Source: Chloroflexota bacterium
GTDB taxonomy: Bacteria > Chloroflexota > Anaerolineae > Anaerolineales > Villigracilaceae
DNA: 34,309 nucleotides
NCBI GenBank assembly: GCA_016865985.1
Contig: VGNO01000007.1
Span: 1-34,309 of the forward strand
Direction: 5' to 3'
The notes beneath the pieces are model-generated. The model was not told where the DNA came from. It worked only from the letters and a program-made list of their open reading frames with translations, and ran no database searches. The number at the start of each line of letters is the position of its first letter. The stretch's first letter is position 1. The position numbers and the translations under genes were made by a program. Positions 23,539-31,876 of the stretch are shown here, one piece after another.

Positions 23539-23598
23539 GTATCGTCCCGCCGAACTTTGGTCGGGAAATACCGGGCACAGCCCGGCGGTACTCGATAC
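23539..23598 (+). repeat. Branched inverted-repeat structure upstream of RAYT 2
   Basis: GTATCG (23539-23544) pairs with CGATAC (23593-23598) as an outer stem. Inside are a short CCCG/CGGG stem and a clear hairpin CCGGGC-ACA-GCCCGG (23571-23585). The structure ends 23 bases before the RAYT 2 start and is a candidate substrate of that enzyme. The rest of the 23327-23621 gap shows the dehydrogenase promoter and nothing coding. Confidence 0.5.
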
Positions 23599-23621
23599 AT
23601 TTTCGGTTAAAATTCGTGGCG

Positions 23622-24284
23622 ATGACCGAACGCGACTTCTACCGCCGCCGTTTGCCGCACTGGCATCCTTTCAACGCCACATTCTTCGTGACCTTTCGCC
23701 TCGAGGGGTCGCTTCCAAAACCAGTCCTTAACCTGCTCCAGGAAGAGTATGAGCAGGCAAAACATCTTTTTGATCTCCTCCCTCCTGAACAAAGTCATCA
23801 GAAATACTACGATGCCTGCAGGGAAGCCTATGCGCGCTTCGACCGCGCCCTGGACAAGGCAAACGGTCCGCGCTGGCTGACTGAGCCGCAAATTGCCGGT
23901 ATCATCCGAAACGAGATTCATGCCCTTCATCCACACCAGTATTGCCTGCTGGCCTTTTGCATGATGCCCAATCATGTTCACCTGCTTGTGGATATGCAGG
24001 ATATCCCTGCGCCGCCGCCTCGAAAAAATGGCGTTTCATACACTCCTCTGGCCTATGCGCTCTGGCTTTTGAAAGGACGCTCCGGCCATGCCTGCCAGAA
24101 AATCCTGGGAAAGCCAGGCCGGTTTTGGAGCCGCGAAAGTTATGATCATGTGGTGCGCGATGAACATGAATTCGAGCGTATCCTGTCCTATATCGCGAAC
24201 AACCCGGTCAAAGCGGGGCTGGTAAAGCAGTGGGAAGACTGGCCAGATACGTTTGTAGAGCAAACCTATCGCGATATCGTCTAG
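23622..24284 (+). CDS. REP-associated tyrosine transposase (RAYT), second type
   Basis: The 220-residue protein belongs to another RAYT subgroup than the one at 9060. It opens with [20 protein letters not shown], a signature of this subgroup. The HUH motif is H118-V-H120 in [12 protein letters not shown], and [13 protein letters not shown] near residue 175 carries the likely catalytic tyrosine. It ends with [12 protein letters not shown] plus a short tail. ATG 23622 was chosen because the family N-terminus begins there; the longer frame from 23319 crosses the repeat structure. Structured repeats stand on both sides (23539-23598 and 24285-24350), and a decayed reverse transcriptase starts 74 bases after its stop. 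Confidence 0.92.
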   Translation: MTERDFYRRRLPHWHPFNATFFVTFRLEGSLPKPVLNLLQEEYEQAKHLFDLLPPEQSHQKYYDACREAYARFDRALDKANGPRWLTEPQIAGIIRNEIHALHPHQYCLLAFCMMPNHVHLLVDMQDIPAPPPRKNGVSYTPLAYALWLLKGRSGHACQKILGKPGRFWSRESYDHVVRDEHEFERILSYIANNPVKAGLVKQWEDWPDTFVEQTYRDIV

Positions 24285-24350
24285 CGCCAGGCAAAGCCTG
24301 GCGGCGCCGGAATATGGATGACAGGCTAATGCCTGGCAAAGCCTGGCGAT
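24285..24350 (+). repeat. REP-like repeats downstream of RAYT 2
   Basis: CGCCAGGC-AAA-GCCTGGCG (24285-24303) is a perfect 8-base stem starting right after the stop codon. A related unit GCCTGGCAAAGCCTGGCG at 24331-24348 has lost the left-arm complement, and AGGC-TAAT-GCCT (24323-24334) forms another small stem. Confidence 0.65.
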
Positions 24351-24357
24351 ACCAGAC

Positions 24358-25388
24358 ATGTATTCCCAACTCTGCTCCGGGGACAACCTCCTGCTCGGCT
24401 ACCGCAAGGCCGCTAAAGGCAAACGCGGCCATCCCAGCGCGGCCGCCTTCGAGTACCGGCTGGAATACAACCTACTGGCGCTCCAGCGCGAACTGCTGGA
24501 GAGGCGTTACACGCCGGGGGAATACCACAGTTTCTACATCCACGACCCGAAGAAGCGGATTATCTCGGCCGCGCCGTTCCGCGACCGCGTCGTCCATCAC
24601 GCCTTGTGCAGCCTCATCGAACCGGTCTTCGAGCGCTCCTTTATCTTCGATTCCTACGCCAACCGCGCCGGAAAAGGCACGCACCGCGCCATCGATCGCG
24701 CCCAGTAGTTTTCCCGCAGGTATAAATATGTTCTCCCATGCGACATACGCCAGTACTTCCCGTCCATCGACCATGCCATCCTGCGCGGTATCCTGGCGCG
24801 CAATATCCCTGACGAAGGTATCCTCAGGCTGGGGGATCAAATCCTCGCCCGCGGCAGAGGCGTGCTGGCGGAAGAATACGAAATGGTCTTTTTTCCCCGG
24901 CGACGATCTGTTCGCGGCCAGCCGCCCATGCGGCCTGCCCATCGGCAACCTGACCAGCCAGTCCTTGGCGAACTGTTACCTCAATTCGTTCGACCATTTC
25001 GTAAAACGTGAATTGCACTGTCCCGCCTATGTGCGCTCGTGGATGATTTCCTGCTGCTTGCAGATAATAAACTGACCCTGCGGGATTGGAAAAAGGCAAT
25101 TATCGAACGCTTGTCCGGCTTGCGCCTCACCTGCACGAAGAGTCGATGCAGGCGCTTTTGTCCCAATCCGGTCTACCTTTCCTTGGATTCGTCATTTTTC
25201 CTGAATACCGGCGCTTGAAACCCCGAACAGGATTTGCCTTTCGACGCCGCCTCGGGCGCATGTGGAGGGAACAATCCTGCGCAGGGATACCGCTATCGGC
25301 CATCACGACCGCCGTGCAGGGCTGGGTCAACCATGTCCGTTATGGAGACACTTGGGGTCTGAGGCGGTCGGCGCTGGCGGGGCAGTGA
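24358..25388 (+). pseudogene. Decayed reverse transcriptase of the diversity-generating-retroelement type
   Basis: Joined across frames this is a nearly full-length reverse transcriptase. The N-terminal part reads [19 protein letters not shown], then [21 protein letters not shown] and [22 protein letters not shown] (24706-24708) replaces a sense codon; the same frame goes on with [20 protein letters not shown] shift in the T6C4 run (24889-24898) leads to [10 protein letters not shown] (24932-24961), the IGxxxSQ form of motif 4 found in diversity-generating-retroelement enzymes rather than group II introns. A missing base near 25037 breaks Y(V)DDF, and another near 25130 precedes PFLGFVIFPEYRRLK and WVNHVRYGDTWGLRR. 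Sequencing error could explain some shifts, but not easily all four lesions. No template/variable repeat or accessory gene was found. Confidence 0.85.
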
Positions 25389-25395
25389 TGGCCTA

Positions 25396-25428
25396 AAGAA
25401 AAAAGTGCATCCGCTCGGGATGCACTTT
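25396..25428 (-). terminator. Terminator of the 33502-25451 operon
   Basis: AAAGTGCATCC (25402-25412) pairs with GGATGCACTTT (25418-25428), an 11-base stem. On the minus strand it is followed by TTTTTTCTTT, so it ends transcription from the gene stopping at 25451. Confidence 0.85.
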
Positions 25429-25450
25429 AGTCATCGGTTCCAGGTCCCGG

Positions 25451-26020
25451 TCAACGCGCCGGGGCGGAACGCAACTTGCGCGCCAGCAGGATGACCAGCG
25501 CCAGCGCCAGGGCGATGATCAGCAAGCCCGGCAGGCCCACTTCGTCGGCGAATCCGCCCACCGGCAGGGCGACCAGGGTGGCCGATAATGTGGCGGTGGG
25601 GGTCAGGAGGGCGATGGCGACCTGGGTGTTGAGGGCTGCCATGGTGGCGGTCAGCGGGTCGGTCTCGGGGGTGGCGGTGTCGCCATCGAGGGCCACCACC
25701 GGCGTTTCGGTGGCCAGGCCTTCGATGGTCGGGCTGGCGAGAGGCTCGGTCGGCGTCCACAGGCTGGCTTCGACCGTCTGGGTCATGGCCTGCGAGACCT
25801 GGGTGTTCTGGGCGGCCACGGTCGCCGCCTCGGCGGCTTTCCTCCCGCCCTGGGAGGGCGCGATCACCAGGACATAGACCGCCAGGCAGACCAGGGTCAG
25901 GAAGACCAGGCCGGCAAAGATGCCGGCGACGATGATGAAGGTCCGGTTGCTGTTCTCAGGCCCGGCCTCGCCCGGCGCGGCAGGGGATTCCAGGTTGACG
26001 TTGTCGCCTTGTTCGAACAT
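25451..26020 (-). CDS. Membrane-anchored protein with an LPxxG-like C-terminal signal
   Basis: The 189-residue protein has a short acidic N-terminus, a helix (TFIIVAGIFAGLVFLTLVCL), an external threonine/proline/alanine-rich region (TATPETDPLTATMAALNTQ) and a C-terminal LPVGGFADEVGLPGLLIIA helix ending in KLRSAPAR. LPxxG, helix and basic tail resemble a sorting signal, although the usual T is G; GFADEVGLPGL-like ends recur, to my recollection, in Chloroflexota surface proteins. ATG 26020 has GGAGGAAG ahead and was preferred to 26128. It has its own extended -10 promoter (26114-26126) and the operon terminator after it, so it may be transcribed both alone and as the last gene of the upstream operon. 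Confidence 0.8.
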   Translation of the reverse strand: MFEQGDNVNLESPAAPGEAGPENSNRTFIIVAGIFAGLVFLTLVCLAVYVLVIAPSQGGRKAAEAATVAAQNTQVSQAMTQTVEASLWTPTEPLASPTIEGLATETPVVALDGDTATPETDPLTATMAALNTQVAIALLTPTATLSATLVALPVGGFADEVGLPGLLIIALALALVILLARKLRSAPAR

Positions 26021-26113
26021 GACTTCCTCCTTGCTTCTGCCCGGATGGGCAATGGTGCAATCGATCTCCTGTGCGAACCGTTCACCGGACCGTTCCAGCC
26101 ATCCGGATGGCGG

Positions 26114-26126
26114 AATTATATCATCC
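26114..26126 (-). promoter_or_regulatory. Extended -10 promoter element
   Basis: The minus-strand GGATGATATAATT is identical to the 13-mer upstream of argS. TGATATAAT is an extended -10. The start codon at 26020 lies about 94 bases downstream. Confidence 0.5.
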
Positions 26127-26168
26127 AAAAGCCCATCTTAAATGACACCGGCGCCGCAACCGTCCGGC

Positions 26169-27233
26169 CTACCCGGCGCTGTTGATCACTTCCAGGTTCG
26201 CCAGCGGGACCACCAACTGGCTGCCGTCCTCCAGTCGCACCTCCCCGGCCGCCACGCGCAGGCCGCTCGGGACGGTCGTCAGGCCGGGTTTGAGCGCCAC
26301 CAGGGTGGCGATCTCCCCCAGGCGCGGGGCGCGGCACAGGCGGACGCGCTGGCCGGGGGTGAAGTGTTCGCCCAGGTGGGGCGCCGGCGGCTCCTGCGAG
26401 ATCGGCAGCGGGATGACGACCTCCGGCCGCGTCCCGGTGGCGCGGTCGTATGGCTCGGCGTTGACGGTGCATTCGCGCCTGGCGTTGGAGGCCAGCAGTT
26501 TGTAGGCGGCGCTGTTCATCGGGCGGTTCCCGAAACCGTCCACCACCAGCACCGGGAAGCGCGCCTGCGCCGCCAGCCCGATCAATGCCGGGGACAGGCT
26601 GCCGAGCACCAGGCCACGCAGCGGCAGGTCGCTGGCATTGCGCAACGCCTCCGGGTCGGAGCAGGCGCCGGCCAGCAGCACCGAGCCGCGGAAACTGACA
26701 TCCAACCGGCTGGCGACCAGCGGCTCGCCGGGTTCGGTCATCATCGAGAGCATCAGTCCCAGGTCGACCCGGCCGTTGCCCCACACGCCCTGCACCAGCG
26801 CGCCGTGGGTCGTGACCTCCACCCCGCGCCCGGCGATGATGCGGGTGACGATGCCGGGCAGGCCGGCGCGCAGTTCGAGCGTCCCTTCGCCGACTTCCAG
26901 CAGCACCTTGCCGCCCCCGCAGGCCACCACGCGCCCCTCGCGCGGCACCTTGACCGGCAACGGGACGAATCCCCGCCCCTGGGCAATGACCCGCCCGGCC
27001 TCCAGGCGTTCGCCGACCTTGCAGGTGACCAGTTTCCCGGCCGCTTCGGGCGGAAGTCCCAGCGCCTGGCCTACATCCAGCAGGACGTGTTCGCGCCCCA
27101 GGCTGGCTTCCGCCACCACGTCCACCGGGCTGACTTTTTGTTCGAGGCGCGCCGTCACCCGCCCGGCGAGCGGCAGGAGCCGTTCACGGTGGATGGTGGT
27201 CAGGGGCAGGATGTGGGAAAGCGGGGCCAGCAT
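26169..27233 (-). CDS. MutL-associated protein of unknown function, 354 residues
   Basis: The protein contains beta-rich parts and no recognised catalytic motif. Residues about 75-130 (LEAGRVIAQGRGFVPLPV, then GRVVACGGGKVLLEVGEG) look like a barrel-sandwich hybrid fold. The middle has VDLGLMLSMMTEPGEPLVAS and LVLGSLSPALIGLAAQ, and FPVLVVDGFGNRPMNSAAY reads like a nucleotide or ligand pocket. The C-terminus (FTPGQRVRLCRAPRLGEIATLV) resembles a KOW/Tudor-type barrel. The start lies 6 bases after the stop codon of the MutL-like gene, so the two are co-translated and probably act together. The name is descriptive; function is not known. Confidence 0.75.
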   Translation of the reverse strand: MLAPLSHILPLTTIHRERLLPLAGRVTARLEQKVSPVDVVAEASLGREHVLLDVGQALGLPPEAAGKLVTCKVGERLEAGRVIAQGRGFVPLPVKVPREGRVVACGGGKVLLEVGEGTLELRAGLPGIVTRIIAGRGVEVTTHGALVQGVWGNGRVDLGLMLSMMTEPGEPLVASRLDVSFRGSVLLAGACSDPEALRNASDLPLRGLVLGSLSPALIGLAAQARFPVLVVDGFGNRPMNSAAYKLLASNARRECTVNAEPYDRATGTRPEVVIPLPISQEPPAPHLGEHFTPGQRVRLCRAPRLGEIATLVALKPGLTTVPSGLRVAAGEVRLEDGSQLVVPLANLEVINSAG

Positions 27234-27239
27234 CTCCGG

Positions 27240-28991
27240 TCAACCTCCCAGGCTGTAGAGCCATTTCTTGATCATTTCGCGCCGCCGGGCAGGGTCGGGT
27301 GCGAGGCGCAGCGGCCGGCCGCGGGCGTCGATCACCAGCCCGAGCGCCGTCCCGCTGACGGGGATCTGCCCGCCCCGTCCCGCCCCGAAACCGGCATCGG
27401 CATGGTGCAGCGGCTGGAGGCTGGCCTGGCCGGCTTGGCCGGGAGGCAACTGGATCAGTTCCAGCGCGCCCTGCCGCACCTCCACCTGGGTCTCTGCGCC
27501 GCCGCGTACCGACAACCGCAAGCGCAGCACTGGCGTGTTCGGGCGCACGCCGGAGACCACGCTGATCACGGTCGCCAGGCCGAGGAAGGCGCCCGATTCG
27601 AGCACCTGCACCGAAAGGATCGGGCTGCGCCCGGCAGCCGCGCCCAGCGCCGGCAGGAGGTTGTTCTGGTCGAGGATCATGGTGGTGACGCCGGTCGGTT
27701 GGATGCCGTCCAGCAGCATCAACAGGCTCTGCCCAAGGGTGGGGGCGGCGGCGAAGACGCTCCCACCGGCCAGCGCCGGTTCGAAGGCCGGCGTCAGGTC
27801 CGGCGCGGGGCGCGGGATGCCTGCCGGGAAATCGGCGGCGGCCGCCTGCATTGCCAGGGACAGGTTCTGGCGCGCCAGCGCCTGTTCGATGGCCAGGTCC
27901 TCCACCGTGGCCGGCAGGCTGGCGGGGTAGATGGCCTTCTGGTAGATGTAGTCGCGCACGGTCTCGGCCGGGATGTCGAGCGGCAGCCAGCGCAGGATGG
28001 ATTCAAGGCTGGTATGGCGCAGGATGCCCCCCAGCCCCTCCCCCAGCCCGAAGTGCGGGTAGATGCCCTGCACCAGCCGGCCCTGGAAGGCGGCCGAGAT
28101 GGTGGCGGCCGAGGCGCCCAGGTCCACGCCCAGGATGCCCTTCTGCCCGCCGTAGATCTGGCCCAGGAAGCGCACCATCCGGCCGTGGGCGTAACCGGTC
28201 GGCAGCAGGCTGCCATCCGACCAGGCCGCCAGGTCGTCCAACCCGCCGGTCTGGCTGCGCCGGATGTGGGCATAAGCCTGCACCAGGGCGCGTTGGGCGG
28301 GTTGGATATCCTCGGTCTCGAGGCGCGGCAGGATGTTGGGACTGATGTGGAGGGACGGCGTCCAGGGACCGAGGGTATTCCTGACCTTGACGGCATTGTC
28401 CTGGTTCCCGGCGTAGACGATGACCGGGCGTTTATCCGCCGGCAGCAGGTAGCAGGCCAGGCCGACCAGTTCCACCAGGCGGTCGATCGAGCGGGTCGCG
28501 CCGCCGTCGGTGCCCCCGGCGATCAGCAGCAGGTCCGGCTGGAGGCGCAGGATGGAGTCGATCTGTTCCTCCGGCTTGCGCCGGTCGTTCAGGCTGACCA
28601 GGTCCAGCACCCTGGCGTAGGTCGAGCGCGCCAGGCGCTGGATGCTCTCCAGCGAGTAGTCGTTCAGCAGGCCGACCACCACCGTCTTGAGCGCCGGGCC
28701 GGCCGACATGGTGGCGGTGAAATGGTCCACACCGGCGCCGTCCTGGGCGGGGATGATGAGGCGCTGGTCGCCGCCCAGCAGGATGCGCCCGGTGACGGTT
28801 TGCAGGTTGCCAATGGCCTGGTGGACGCCTTCCGCCACGTTCCTGTAAGGGGCGGCGGCCGTGCTGGGCGCCTGGCCGGAGGCGATGAAGCGATAACCGC
28901 CTTCCACCACGTCGAAGAGGGCGGCGCGGGTCGTGACCGTGCCCACGTCCACGGTCAGGAGGGAGTCGGCGGTGATCAGGGATGCAGGCAT
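27240..28991 (-). CDS. MutL-family ASKHA (glutamate mutase L-like) protein
   Basis: The 583-residue protein has the actin/Hsp70/sugar-kinase layout of the glutamate mutase MutL family. Phosphate 1 is LLTVDVGTVTTRAALFDVV near the N-terminus. PDLLLIAGGTDGGATRSIDRL is the central loop, and GILGVDLGASAATISAAF is a second phosphate loop. Family members are usually described as chaperones or activators of B12-dependent mutases. No mutase subunit (MutE/MutS) or B12 gene is in the window; the neighbours are membrane proteins, so another role such as a scaffold or ATP-driven assembly factor is suggested. It is packed with 3- to 6-base gaps to genes on both sides. Confidence 0.85.
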   Translation of the reverse strand: MPASLITADSLLTVDVGTVTTRAALFDVVEGGYRFIASGQAPSTAAAPYRNVAEGVHQAIGNLQTVTGRILLGGDQRLIIPAQDGAGVDHFTATMSAGPALKTVVVGLLNDYSLESIQRLARSTYARVLDLVSLNDRRKPEEQIDSILRLQPDLLLIAGGTDGGATRSIDRLVELVGLACYLLPADKRPVIVYAGNQDNAVKVRNTLGPWTPSLHISPNILPRLETEDIQPAQRALVQAYAHIRRSQTGGLDDLAAWSDGSLLPTGYAHGRMVRFLGQIYGGQKGILGVDLGASAATISAAFQGRLVQGIYPHFGLGEGLGGILRHTSLESILRWLPLDIPAETVRDYIYQKAIYPASLPATVEDLAIEQALARQNLSLAMQAAAADFPAGIPRPAPDLTPAFEPALAGGSVFAAAPTLGQSLLMLLDGIQPTGVTTMILDQNNLLPALGAAAGRSPILSVQVLESGAFLGLATVISVVSGVRPNTPVLRLRLSVRGGAETQVEVRQGALELIQLPPGQAGQASLQPLHHADAGFGAGRGGQIPVSGTALGLVIDARGRPLRLAPDPARRREMIKKWLYSLGG

Positions 28992-28994
28992 ACG

Positions 28995-29669
28995 CTAGAA
29001 GAGGCCGGCCAGGAAATTCCAGATGAAGGAGACGCGTTCGATGAGGGCGGTCATGGCGGAGGCATAGACCCCGGCGAAGAGGGCGCCGAAGGCAAACGCG
29101 ATGAAGACCTGCCCCACCAGGCCGAGCAGTTCCACCAGGCGGTTGCGCCGCGGCCCGGCGGCGGTGTTCCTGGCCCCGAAGTGGAAATAGGCCAGGGTGG
29201 TGATCGTCCCAACCAGGACGATGCTGCCTTCGAAGAGTTTTTCCGGGGCGCTCGCTGCGCCGGTCACATCCAGCAGGCGGGTGGAGGCTTCCACCTGGGG
29301 GAAGAGCGTCCCCAGCACTGCGCCGCCGACCGCCACCGCCGCCGCCACGCCCACCAGGTAGGCCATAGCCGGGTTGCCGAGGCGCGCCGAGCGGGGGGAG
29401 AGTTTCGCCAGCAGCAGGATGCCCAGCCCGAGCGGGATGATGGACAAGAGCCGCTCGCCGGTCCCGCCGGCGGCCAGGGGCTGGAACAGTTTCGGCCACA
29501 GGACCTGGTACCAGGCCACCGCCCCGGCATAACCGGCCGAGACGCCGACGAAGATATGGACCGCCAGGCGGAAGAGGGGGTTGTCGCCGACCAGGTAACT
29601 CAAGACCATGACCGTCAGGAGGAAACTGGCGGCGGCGGTCACCAGGTCAGGGGAAAGGGCGGTGGACAT
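28995..29669 (-). CDS. Multi-span membrane protein of the MutL operon
   Basis: The 224-residue protein has about six transmembrane helices: AAASFLLTVMVLSYLVG, LAVHIFVGVSAGYAGAVAWY, LLSIIPLGLGILLLAKLS, YLVGVAAAVAVGGAVLGTLF, IVLVGTITTLAYFHFGA and VFIAFAFGALFAGVYASAM. No charged catalytic residues stand out within the helices and no family was recognised. Its stop is 3 bases before the MutL-like start and its start is 2 bases after the preceding gene's stop, so it is part of one tightly packed operon. It may anchor or partner the MutL-like protein at the membrane. Confidence 0.8.
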   Translation of the reverse strand: MSTALSPDLVTAAASFLLTVMVLSYLVGDNPLFRLAVHIFVGVSAGYAGAVAWYQVLWPKLFQPLAAGGTGERLLSIIPLGLGILLLAKLSPRSARLGNPAMAYLVGVAAAVAVGGAVLGTLFPQVEASTRLLDVTGAASAPEKLFEGSIVLVGTITTLAYFHFGARNTAAGPRRNRLVELLGLVGQVFIAFAFGALFAGVYASAMTALIERVSFIWNFLAGLF

Positions 29670-29671
29670 GC

Positions 29672-31876
29672 TCAGGGTTTCTCCGTCACCCGGTATGGCT
29701 TGCGGCTGCCAGGTTCGCCGGCCAGGCTCCAGATGCCTCCGGCCAGGATGATCAGCACGGATATGAAGAGGCCGGCGCTGAAGGCGGTCCAGTACGCCGT
29801 CCCCAGGCCGGGACGCTGGATGGACTGCTCATAGGCTTTGCCGCCTGCCAACCCGGTCACCAGGCCTTGCACCTGGCCGGATTCGTAGTACGGGCGGAGC
29901 ATGGGTTCGGCCTGGGCGCTGATGACCATCAACACCGGCCTGCCTTGCAGGTGGGAGGAGGCCTGTTCGATCCAGGCGCGCCCGGTATCGGCGCTGTCGG
30001 TCACGATGATCAGCAGGGTGAAATCGCCCAACTCCCGGACGCCGGCCAGGGGCGGCAGCGACCAGGCATCCGCGCCGCCGGGGGTGACCGGCGCGGCGGC
30101 GGGCGGGTCGATGGCAAAATCGAGGATGCCGGCCGGCCCGCCGGCCAGGTAGCCCAGGTTGACGTATTCCTCCCCGCCGGTGTACTGGTGGAAGGACTGG
30201 GTCTCGAGCATGAAACGCTCGGCCAGGGCCGGGCCGCTGGGGATGGTGGAAACCAGCGCCAGGCGGGCGCCTGTGAAGAGCAGGTTGTCGATCAACGGGG
30301 CGGCGGCGGCTTCGAGTTCGCCGGCCAGCGCTGGTTCGTAATCGAAGGCGATCAGTACCGGCGCATTGACCGGGACGAGCGCCGGGTCCTGGACGACATT
30401 GCGGGCGGCGACCATTTCGGGCGGGTAACCGGACAGGTCGGGTGCGACCTGCATCCCGCTTGCGACCGGCAGCAACACCGCCAGCAGCAGCAGGAGGGCG
30501 ACGACCCAGCGCAGGATGCGCGCCGGTCCCAGCAGGGACGGTTCCGGCAGTTCGCTGCGCTGGCCTTCCCCGGCCACCAGCCGTTCGAGTTGGGCGGCAT
30601 TGCGGGCCTGGTCTTCGCTGGCCTGGAGTTTGATCGAGTATGCCGGGGGTTTGCGGAAGGCGCCCATCCCCGGGGCGGCAGGGAGCACGCCTCGCAGCCC
30701 GGCCAGCGGTCCCTGCTCCTCGGCCGGCAGTTCCTCGCTCTCGCCCAGCGGGGCGGCAGCCACAACGCTTTCCACCGGGCGCATGGCCTGCACCCAGGTG
30801 GGGAGTTGCGCCGGTTCGAGCGAACCATCGACCTGCCCATCACCGGTCTCTGCTGCCGGCCCGGGGGCGGGCGCTTGTTCGGGTTTGATGGTCGAAAGCC
30901 AGTCCGGCGATTCGAGCGGCAGGGAGGAATCGGTCCGGGCGGGGGACTCCTCGCCGCCGGCGATCAACGCCGGGGTGACGCCGGCCGGTCCACCCGGCGA
31001 GGCTGGGGAGCCTTCAGCGGCTGCGACCCCGGCCGCGGCTGCCAGCCAATCCGGGATCTCCTCTCCCGGGCGGGCGGTGGGGGTGCCAGCCAACCCGCCT
31101 CCGGGCATCAGCGCCTCGCCGGCGGTCTCCAGCGGCAGGTAGTCCGCTTCCGGCTGGAGGCGGGAAAGCCAGTCCGGTTCCTCCCCGGGCAGCCTGGCTT
31201 CGGGGACGGGCTGATCCGTCCCGGCCCCGGTTGGCGAGGTGTTCTCGCGCGGCAGTGGCCGGGCATTTTCATCCGGGTGGATGGCCGGACGGGCGACGGC
31301 GTCCTTCAGGACGGCCTCCCCGTCGCCCAGGCGCGAGAGCCAGCCGGGCATTTCTTCCCGGGGCAGGTCGTCCACTGCGGGAGCGGCCGGCGTATCAGGC
31401 GGGGAGGCGGCCGGCGGGACTTCGCCTTCCTCCTGCATCCGGCCGCGCAGGTTGGCAAGCCAATCGGGGACTTGCTCCTCTTCGACCCTGGTCTTATCGT
31501 CCTCCAGGCCTGCCAGCCAGTCGGGGAATTCGACTCTTTCTGCCTCGCCGGCCGGCGCGGGGGCGGGAGGCTCATCGGGGGCAGGTTCGGGCGGCTGGTC
31601 GGGATGGCCGCGCAGGTTCTTCAACCACGATGGCAGCGCCTGTTCCAGTTCGGATGTTTTTTTCTTGACCGGGGGATCGCCGGGGCGGATCAGGTCATCG
31701 TCGGAGGGTTTCGGGCGCACGCCCTCAAACTCGGCGGTGGCTTTCTTGACCGGTTTTTCACCGGGATGGATGGCTGCGCCGCCCGGCGCGGGCTGGAAGG
31801 ATGTGCCGCAGAACTGGCAGGCTGCCACGCCGTCAGGGTTGGTTTTGCCGCAGGTGGGGCAGGCGATTTCAGCCAT
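29672..31876 (-). CDS. Zinc-ribbon membrane protein with eight PxWL repeats
   Basis: The 734-residue protein begins with a zinc ribbon, C6xxC9...C20xxC23 (IACPTCG and CQFCG). A long disordered proline/acid-rich part (residues 30-450) follows, with eight motifs of the type [DE]xPxWLxxL at tryptophans 84, 120, 139, 179, 236, 277, 326 and 361 (LPSWLKNL, FPDWLAGL, VPDWLANL, MPGWLSRL and so on). A helix (ILRWVVALLLLLAVLLPVA) crosses the membrane near 453-473. Then comes an outer domain of about 220 residues with APVLIAFDYEPALAGELEA and FTLLIIVTDSADTGRAWIEQ, and a final helix near 704-722. ATG 31876 overlaps the previous stop by one base. The repeats look like docking motifs for a cytoplasmic partner. 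Confidence 0.85.
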   Translation of the reverse strand: MAEIACPTCGKTNPDGVAACQFCGTSFQPAPGGAAIHPGEKPVKKATAEFEGVRPKPSDDDLIRPGDPPVKKKTSELEQALPSWLKNLRGHPDQPPEPAPDEPPAPAPAGEAERVEFPDWLAGLEDDKTRVEEEQVPDWLANLRGRMQEEGEVPPAASPPDTPAAPAVDDLPREEMPGWLSRLGDGEAVLKDAVARPAIHPDENARPLPRENTSPTGAGTDQPVPEARLPGEEPDWLSRLQPEADYLPLETAGEALMPGGGLAGTPTARPGEEIPDWLAAAAGVAAAEGSPASPGGPAGVTPALIAGGEESPARTDSSLPLESPDWLSTIKPEQAPAPGPAAETGDGQVDGSLEPAQLPTWVQAMRPVESVVAAAPLGESEELPAEEQGPLAGLRGVLPAAPGMGAFRKPPAYSIKLQASEDQARNAAQLERLVAGEGQRSELPEPSLLGPARILRWVVALLLLLAVLLPVASGMQVAPDLSGYPPEMVAARNVVQDPALVPVNAPVLIAFDYEPALAGELEAAAAPLIDNLLFTGARLALVSTIPSGPALAERFMLETQSFHQYTGGEEYVNLGYLAGGPAGILDFAIDPPAAAPVTPGGADAWSLPPLAGVRELGDFTLLIIVTDSADTGRAWIEQASSHLQGRPVLMVISAQAEPMLRPYYESGQVQGLVTGLAGGKAYEQSIQRPGLGTAYWTAFSAGLFISVLIILAGGIWSLAGEPGSRKPYRVTEKP

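Noticed and set aside
24285-25450. Template/variable repeat pair of a diversity-generating retroelement
   Set aside because: By eye no near-identical pair with adenine-specific differences was found near the reverse transcriptase; a computed self-comparison would be decisive.
26142-29834. A 1230-residue plus-strand open frame
   Set aside because: It runs opposite the MutL-operon genes, has a composition rich in R, G, Q, H and D typical of antisense GC-rich frames, and has no recognisable domain.
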